Below are positions 43,894 to 47,357 of a stretch of 47,357 nt of DNA, piece after piece. Under the pieces are notes generated by a model. That model made no database searches and was not told the origin of the DNA. It saw nothing but the letters and a program-made list of their open reading frames with translations. The position numbers and the translations under genes are program-made. The stretch's first letter is position 1; every line of letters starts with the position of its first letter. Source of the DNA: an uncultured Clostridia bacterium. Its GTDB lineage: Bacteria > Bacillota > Clostridia > Oscillospirales > CAG-272. Location of the stretch: NCBI GenBank assembly GCA_947631245.1, contig CANRKP010000012.1, positions 1-47,357 on the forward strand. The letters are read 5' to 3'.

Positions 43894-43932
43894 ATCCGTC
43901 CTTACTTTTTTAAGTGTGATTTATGTGAAATA

Positions 43933-45237
43933 TCATTTTGTCGGGGTATGTCTTTTTCCGCTGCCCGCCCTGTATCTGCCTCCGGGCAGGGCCTCAGCAA
44001 GCCCGTCGAGCTCGAGCATCGTTATCTCCGTCATGACGACGGAGATGTCAAATCCGGCGGCGGAGATCTCCTCCGGCGTCCGGTCTCCCTTCTTGAGCTC
44101 GCGGTATATCACCCCGCGGACGCCCTCGGGCTCGGGGACGCTCTCCTCCGGCGCAAACGCGAACGAGCCGCCCGTATCGGGCTCCTCTGCCGCCGCCTTT
44201 TTCTTTTCCGCCTTTGGAAACGCCGCGGGCGGCGCGCCGTCACGCTTCGAGAATGCGCCCGACGTCCTTTTCGCTATGCTGCGAAGAGAAGCCGTCAGCC
44301 TGCCGGTCCTCGATGACGCGTCGCGCTCCGCGCGCAGCGCCGCCTCGACATTTATCCTATGCGGGTAGATGAATTCATATACTCTCAGTATGTCATAAGC
44401 GGAGGTGACCGGCAAGGCGCCGTCCTTTATGAGGTCGTTGCAGCCGCGGCTGCTTTCGCTGTCAGCCTCGCCGGGGACGGCGAAAACGTCCCTGCCCTGC
44501 GTCAGCGCGATATTCGCCGTTATCAATGCTCCGCTGTGCTGCGGCGCTTCAACGACGAGCGTTCCCTGCGAAAGCCCGCTTATAATACGGTTTCGCACGG
44601 GAAAATGCCTGCCCTCGGGCGGAGAACCCGGCGGATACTCCGTTATTATCATGCCGTTTTTCTCGATGTGGTCCGAAAGGGTCTTATGCTGCCGCGGATA
44701 GATTATGTCGAGCCCGCAGCCGAGGACCGCGACAGTCGGCGCTCCCGCGTCGAGAGCTCCGTTTGCCGCCATCGCGTCGCACCCGAGCGCCATGCCCGAT
44801 ACGATGACGGCACCTCCCGCCGCCATAGAGAACGCAAGCCTGTACGCCTGTCTCTCTCCGTATTCCGACATCGTTCTTGTCCCGACGACCGCGATGCACA
44901 CGCTGTCGTTGAGGTCGAGTATCCCGCCCCTGACGTAGAGCACGACGGGCGGATCGTCGAGCGTCCTGAGCCGCGCGGGATACGCGCGGTCCCCGTATGT
45001 GAGGACCTCCCAGCCGCGTGAACGGCAAAGCGCCAGTATCTCCTCCGCGCGCGAGGTGTCCTTATCCGCGAGGGCTGCCGCGCACCGGCGGTCTATCCCC
45101 TCGGTCGAAAGCAGCACCTCCAGCGGCGCGTCGTATATCTCGCGGAGCGTCGCGAACGAAGAGAAGAGCCTGCCGTATCCGCGGTATCCGGGGCCGCACG
45201 CAAGCGACAGCCATATCCAAAGTATGCGGTCAGACAT
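43933..45237 (-). CDS. dprA: DNA-processing protein DprA
   Basis: This 434-residue protein loads RecA on single-stranded DNA taken up by transformation. A SAM-like N-terminal helical part precedes the Rossmann-like DprA core: CIAVVGTRTMSEYG, GGAVIVSGMALGCDAMA, AVLGCGLDIIYP, GRHFPVRNRIISGLS and VVEAPQHSGALITA. A charged, Ala/Lys-rich linker of about 80 residues leads to a C-terminal winged-helix domain. I chose the ATG at 45237 because GGAGG lies five bases before; the ATG four codons upstream has no site. The rest of the competence genes are not in this window. Confidence 0.94.
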   Translation of the reverse strand: MSDRILWIWLSLACGPGYRGYGRLFSSFATLREIYDAPLEVLLSTEGIDRRCAAALADKDTSRAEEILALCRSRGWEVLTYGDRAYPARLRTLDDPPVVLYVRGGILDLNDSVCIAVVGTRTMSEYGERQAYRLAFSMAAGGAVIVSGMALGCDAMAANGALDAGAPTVAVLGCGLDIIYPRQHKTLSDHIEKNGMIITEYPPGSPPEGRHFPVRNRIISGLSQGTLVVEAPQHSGALITANIALTQGRDVFAVPGEADSESSRGCNDLIKDGALPVTSAYDILRVYEFIYPHRINVEAALRAERDASSRTGRLTASLRSIAKRTSGAFSKRDGAPPAAFPKAEKKKAAAEEPDTGGSFAFAPEESVPEPEGVRGVIYRELKKGDRTPEEISAAGFDISVVMTEITMLELDGLAEALPGGRYRAGSGKRHTPTK

Positions 45238-45270
45238 CCGTGCCTCCATCCCGGGCGTTTTTCCACGTCC

Positions 45271-46119
45271 TTATTTTTTCGCGCCGCGTCTTGCCTCCCA
45301 CAAAAGCACCGCCGCGGCGCAGGCAGCGTTAAGCGATTCCTGTCCCTTTTCCATCGGAATGCGGACGAACACGTCCGCCTCGTCAGCCGTTTCTTTTGAT
45401 ATCCCGTGACCTTCGTTGCCGATCACGAGGCAGTCTCCGGGCATAAACCGAAATTCTCCGAGCTCCTGCGCCCCCTCCGCCGGTACGGCGGCGACGATGC
45501 GGTGCCCGTTTTCGGAAAATGCGCGGCACGCGCCGGCGGCGCTGTCGGATACGAGCGTGCCGACATGCAGCGCCGCGCCCATCGACGATCTCATTACGCG
45601 GCGACCGTAAACGTCGGCGCAGCCGGGGCCGCACACAACTCCCTTAAAGCCGAACGCCCGCGCGGAGCGGAGTATCGCCCCGAAATTGTCTGGGCTCTGT
45701 ATTCCGTCGAGGATCAGCCTGCCCTCTTCTGCCTCTGCGTCCTCCGGCAGAAGCGCGCGCCTCACGCAGTCGTTATACGCGGCGACCGTGACGACGCCTT
45801 CGGGCGAACGCTCGTCCGTCAGTCTTGAAAACGCCGCCTCCGAAAGGATGTATACGGAGGCGTCGTCGCCGAGGCGGTCAAGTTCTTCCGCATGCCTTTC
45901 GGCGGCGGTTTTCGTCAGAAAAACGCGTTTTACTTCCGCCCCGGAGGCAGAAGCTTCGAGCGCGAGCTTTATTCCGTCGAGCAGAAACAGCCCCGCGGCG
46001 TCGCGCCGTTTTTTGTCTCCGAGAGCCGCCGTTTCCGAAACGGTCGGGTTCTGACGGCTCGTCAGCGTGACGGCGCGCGCGAGGATGCCGCCCGAGGCGT
46101 TTTCCGTGATTCCGTTCAT
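45271..46119 (-). CDS. SpoU/TrmH family rRNA 2'-O-methyltransferase
   Basis: This 282-residue RNA methyltransferase has an N-terminal substrate-binding domain (LTSRQNPTVSETAAL, AAGLFLLDGIKLALEA) and a C-terminal SPOUT knot. The three knot motifs are DGIQSPDNFGAILRSARAFG, VIGNEGHGIS and PMEKGQESLNAACAAAVLLWE. Such proteins methylate the ribose of a 23S rRNA nucleotide (RlmB-like) or tRNA; the exact target is open. The start at 46119 has a weak ribosome site, and the rplT terminator lies just upstream. A poor promoter with TATATA may sit between them. First gene of the long co-directional run. Confidence 0.88.
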   Translation of the reverse strand: MNGITENASGGILARAVTLTSRQNPTVSETAALGDKKRRDAAGLFLLDGIKLALEASASGAEVKRVFLTKTAAERHAEELDRLGDDASVYILSEAAFSRLTDERSPEGVVTVAAYNDCVRRALLPEDAEAEEGRLILDGIQSPDNFGAILRSARAFGFKGVVCGPGCADVYGRRVMRSSMGAALHVGTLVSDSAAGACRAFSENGHRIVAAVPAEGAQELGEFRFMPGDCLVIGNEGHGISKETADEADVFVRIPMEKGQESLNAACAAAVLLWEARRGAKK

Positions 46120-46141
46120 TTTTCAAGCGTCTTATATAGCA

Positions 46142-46168
46142 CAAAAAACCGGGGTGACCGGTTTTTTG
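46142..46168 (-). terminator. Terminator of infC-rpmI-rplT
   Basis: CAAAAAACCGG pairs perfectly with CCGGTTTTTTG around a 5-base loop, with T runs on both strands, 15 bases after the rplT stop. It separates the translation operon from the methyltransferase gene; some read-through would supply the long run downstream. Confidence 0.9.
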
Positions 46169-46182
46169 ATGCGATATTCATT

Positions 46183-46536
46183 TTAAAGCGCTGCCTTTGC
46201 GCGCTCAACGACCGCCGCAAACGCGTCCTTGTCCGATACTGCGAGCTCAGAGAGCATCTTGCGATTGAGGTCGACGCCCGCGAGCTTCAGTCCGTGCATG
46301 AACGTCGAATAATTCATGCCGTAGGGTCTGACTGCCGCCGATATGCGCGTTATCCAAAGCGAACGGAAGTCGCGTTTCTTCTGCTTTCTTCCGATGAAGG
46401 CGTAGTTGCCGCTCTTCATCACGGCCTCTTTTGCCATCTTGAAATGCTTGCTCTTCGCGCCCCAGTAGCCCTTCGCGCTCTTTAATACCTTATTTCTTCT
46501 CTTGCGCGTCATCATCGCGCCTTTTACTCTTGCCAT
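46183..46536 (-). CDS. rplT: 50S ribosomal protein L20
   Basis: This 117-residue L20 is required for early 50S assembly. It matches the family from [19 protein letters not shown] through [40 protein letters not shown] and [20 protein letters not shown]. It is the third gene of the infC-rpmI-rplT operon, closed by the hairpin at 46142-46168. Basic and full length. Confidence 0.98.
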   Translation of the reverse strand: MARVKGAMMTRKRRNKVLKSAKGYWGAKSKHFKMAKEAVMKSGNYAFIGRKQKKRDFRSLWITRISAAVRPYGMNYSTFMHGLKLAGVDLNRKMLSELAVSDKDAFAAVVERAKAAL

Positions 46537-46575
46537 CTTAATTTTCCTCCGTTAGTCTACCGTCTGCCGCCCGGC

Positions 46576-46770
46576 TCACTTTATTATCATGCGTCTCACG
46601 TTGCGCGCCTGTGCTTCCTGCATTATCGCGCCGGAACGGAGATGTCTCTTGCGCTTGGTGTCCTTCTTTCCGAGCTTGTGGCGGTGGTCGCTGTGGTTCA
46701 TTTTAACCTTGCCTGTGCCGGTAAGCGAAAATCTCTTGGCTGATGCCTTATGCGTCTTGATCTTTCCCAT
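46576..46770 (-). CDS. rpmI: 50S ribosomal protein L35
   Basis: This 64-residue basic L35 has MGKIKTHKASAKRFSLTGTG at the N-terminus and HRHKLGKKDTKRKRHLR in the middle, the family signatures. It lies 39 bases before rplT and 57 bases after infC. A normal-length member of the operon. Confidence 0.98.
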   Translation of the reverse strand: MGKIKTHKASAKRFSLTGTGKVKMNHSDHRHKLGKKDTKRKRHLRSGAIMQEAQARNVRRMIIK

Positions 46771-46827
46771 TTTTCGGTACTCCTCTGTTTAATAATAAAC
46801 GTTTTTTTGTTGTGACGGGCTCCCCCG

Positions 46828-47357
46828 TTATTCCTCCGTGTCCTCGACGGGTGCTTCCTTCTTCTCGGCAGCTGCCTTTTCGGGCTTCTCCGCCTTCTGC
46901 TTTACGGGATTTATCATCATGGTCATCTGACGTCCCTCAAGCACGGGGCGCTTGTCGACGGTGCCGAGCTCGCGGCAGTATTCCTCAAATCTCGTGAGGA
47001 CGTCGCGGCCTATCTGCTGGTGCGCCATCTCGCGTCCGCGGAAGCGCAGAACGACCTTGACCTTGTTTCCGTCGGAAAGAAAGCCGAGCGCGCGCTTTGC
47101 CTTCGTCTCGAAATCGTGGGTGTCTATCTTGCATGAGAGCTGCACCTCTTTGATCTCGACTACCTGCTGCTTGCGCTTCGCCTCCTTCTCCTTCTTCTCG
47201 CGTTCGTAGCAGAATTTGCCGTAATCCATTATCCTGCATACGGGCGGATCCGAATTGGGAGACATGAGGACGAGGTCGAGCCCGCGGTCGTATGCGAGCT
47301 CCTTCGCCTTCGCGACGGGAATGATGCCGAGCTGCTCCGAGCCGTCCACGACGCGGA
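46828..47357 (-). CDS. infC: Translation initiation factor IF-3, 5' end outside the window
   Basis: The visible 176 codons hold most of IF-3, which keeps the subunits apart and checks initiation. The codons before GTG at 47349 continue in frame (R-V-V-D-G-S-E-Q-L-G), so the true start lies beyond the window edge. Visible marks are DLVLMSPNSDPPVCRIMDYGKF, then the linker helix REKKEKEAKRKQ, and the C-terminal domain with IKEVQLSCKIDTHDFETK and GREMAHQQIGRDVL. The C-terminus is extended by a Lys/Glu/Ala-rich tail of about 25 residues. The L20-type leader expected upstream is outside the window. Confidence 0.97.
   Translation of the reverse strand, partial: RVVDGSEQLGIIPVAKAKELAYDRGLDLVLMSPNSDPPVCRIMDYGKFCYEREKKEKEAKRKQQVVEIKEVQLSCKIDTHDFETKAKRALGFLSDGNKVKVVLRFRGREMAHQQIGRDVLTRFEEYCRELGTVDKRPVLEGRQMTMMINPVKQKAEKPEKAAAEKKEAPVEDTEE

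Overview
The window is a chromosomal segment of a Gram-positive bacterium of the Bacillota, most likely class Clostridia and probably a gut Oscillospirales-like lineage. This rests on the GlgC/GlgD pair, the LytR-CpsA-Psr protein, the PHP-type CpsB phosphatase and BY-kinase, RbgA/YlqF, YqeK, RsfS, TrmFO, a DUF1540 protein, the rnc-smc-ftsY block, and Shine-Dalgarno sites close to AGGAGG. Coding DNA looks GC-rich while intergenic DNA is AT-rich; I did not compute GC. I found no rRNA, tRNA, insertion sequence, prophage or CRISPR array.

Left part (1-5000, minus strand): a strong promoter at 26-55 fires out of the window. Then come an exopolysaccharide control module (chain-length protein, tyrosine kinase, PHP phosphatase) with its own promoter, a GHL10-type lipoprotein, and rplS with a strong promoter, a candidate autoregulatory leader and a terminator. 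From 5117 to 12670 (plus strand): lepB-ylqF-rnhB-yraN; a DUF1540 gene facing the other way; a metallophosphoesterase; tig, with a perfect consensus promoter; and clpP-clpX.

Middle (12690-24981, minus strand): a zinc-ribbon membrane protein, then a glycogen locus in two units. glgB-glgC-glgD has a promoter at 24953-24981. glgA-glgP-amylase-methyltransferase has one at 20232-20260. Together they make ADP-glucose, extend and branch the polymer, and break it down by phosphorolysis and hydrolysis.

Right part (25073-46119, minus strand): about 21 kb of tightly packed, often overlapping genes. The order of transcription is rRNA methyltransferase, dprA, topA, trmFO, plsX, rnc, radical SAM protein, smc, ftsY, rdgB, yhbY, nadD, yqeK, LCP, rsfS, two small membrane proteins, a PstS-like binding protein and leuS. 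At the right edge infC (cut by the window), rpmI and rplT end in a strong hairpin.

Most of the window is core housekeeping DNA, and I see no clear new defence or mobile system. The less explained items are: the PstS-like protein with two tiny membrane proteins inside the rsfS-leuS interval (one, 46 aa, was identified by direct translation); a 10-bp tandem repeat; a palindrome between the DUF1540 and phosphoesterase genes; a Lys-to-Ser change in the GlgA substrate motif; a histone-H1-like tail on trigger factor; and structured leaders in the rplS and glycogen transcripts.
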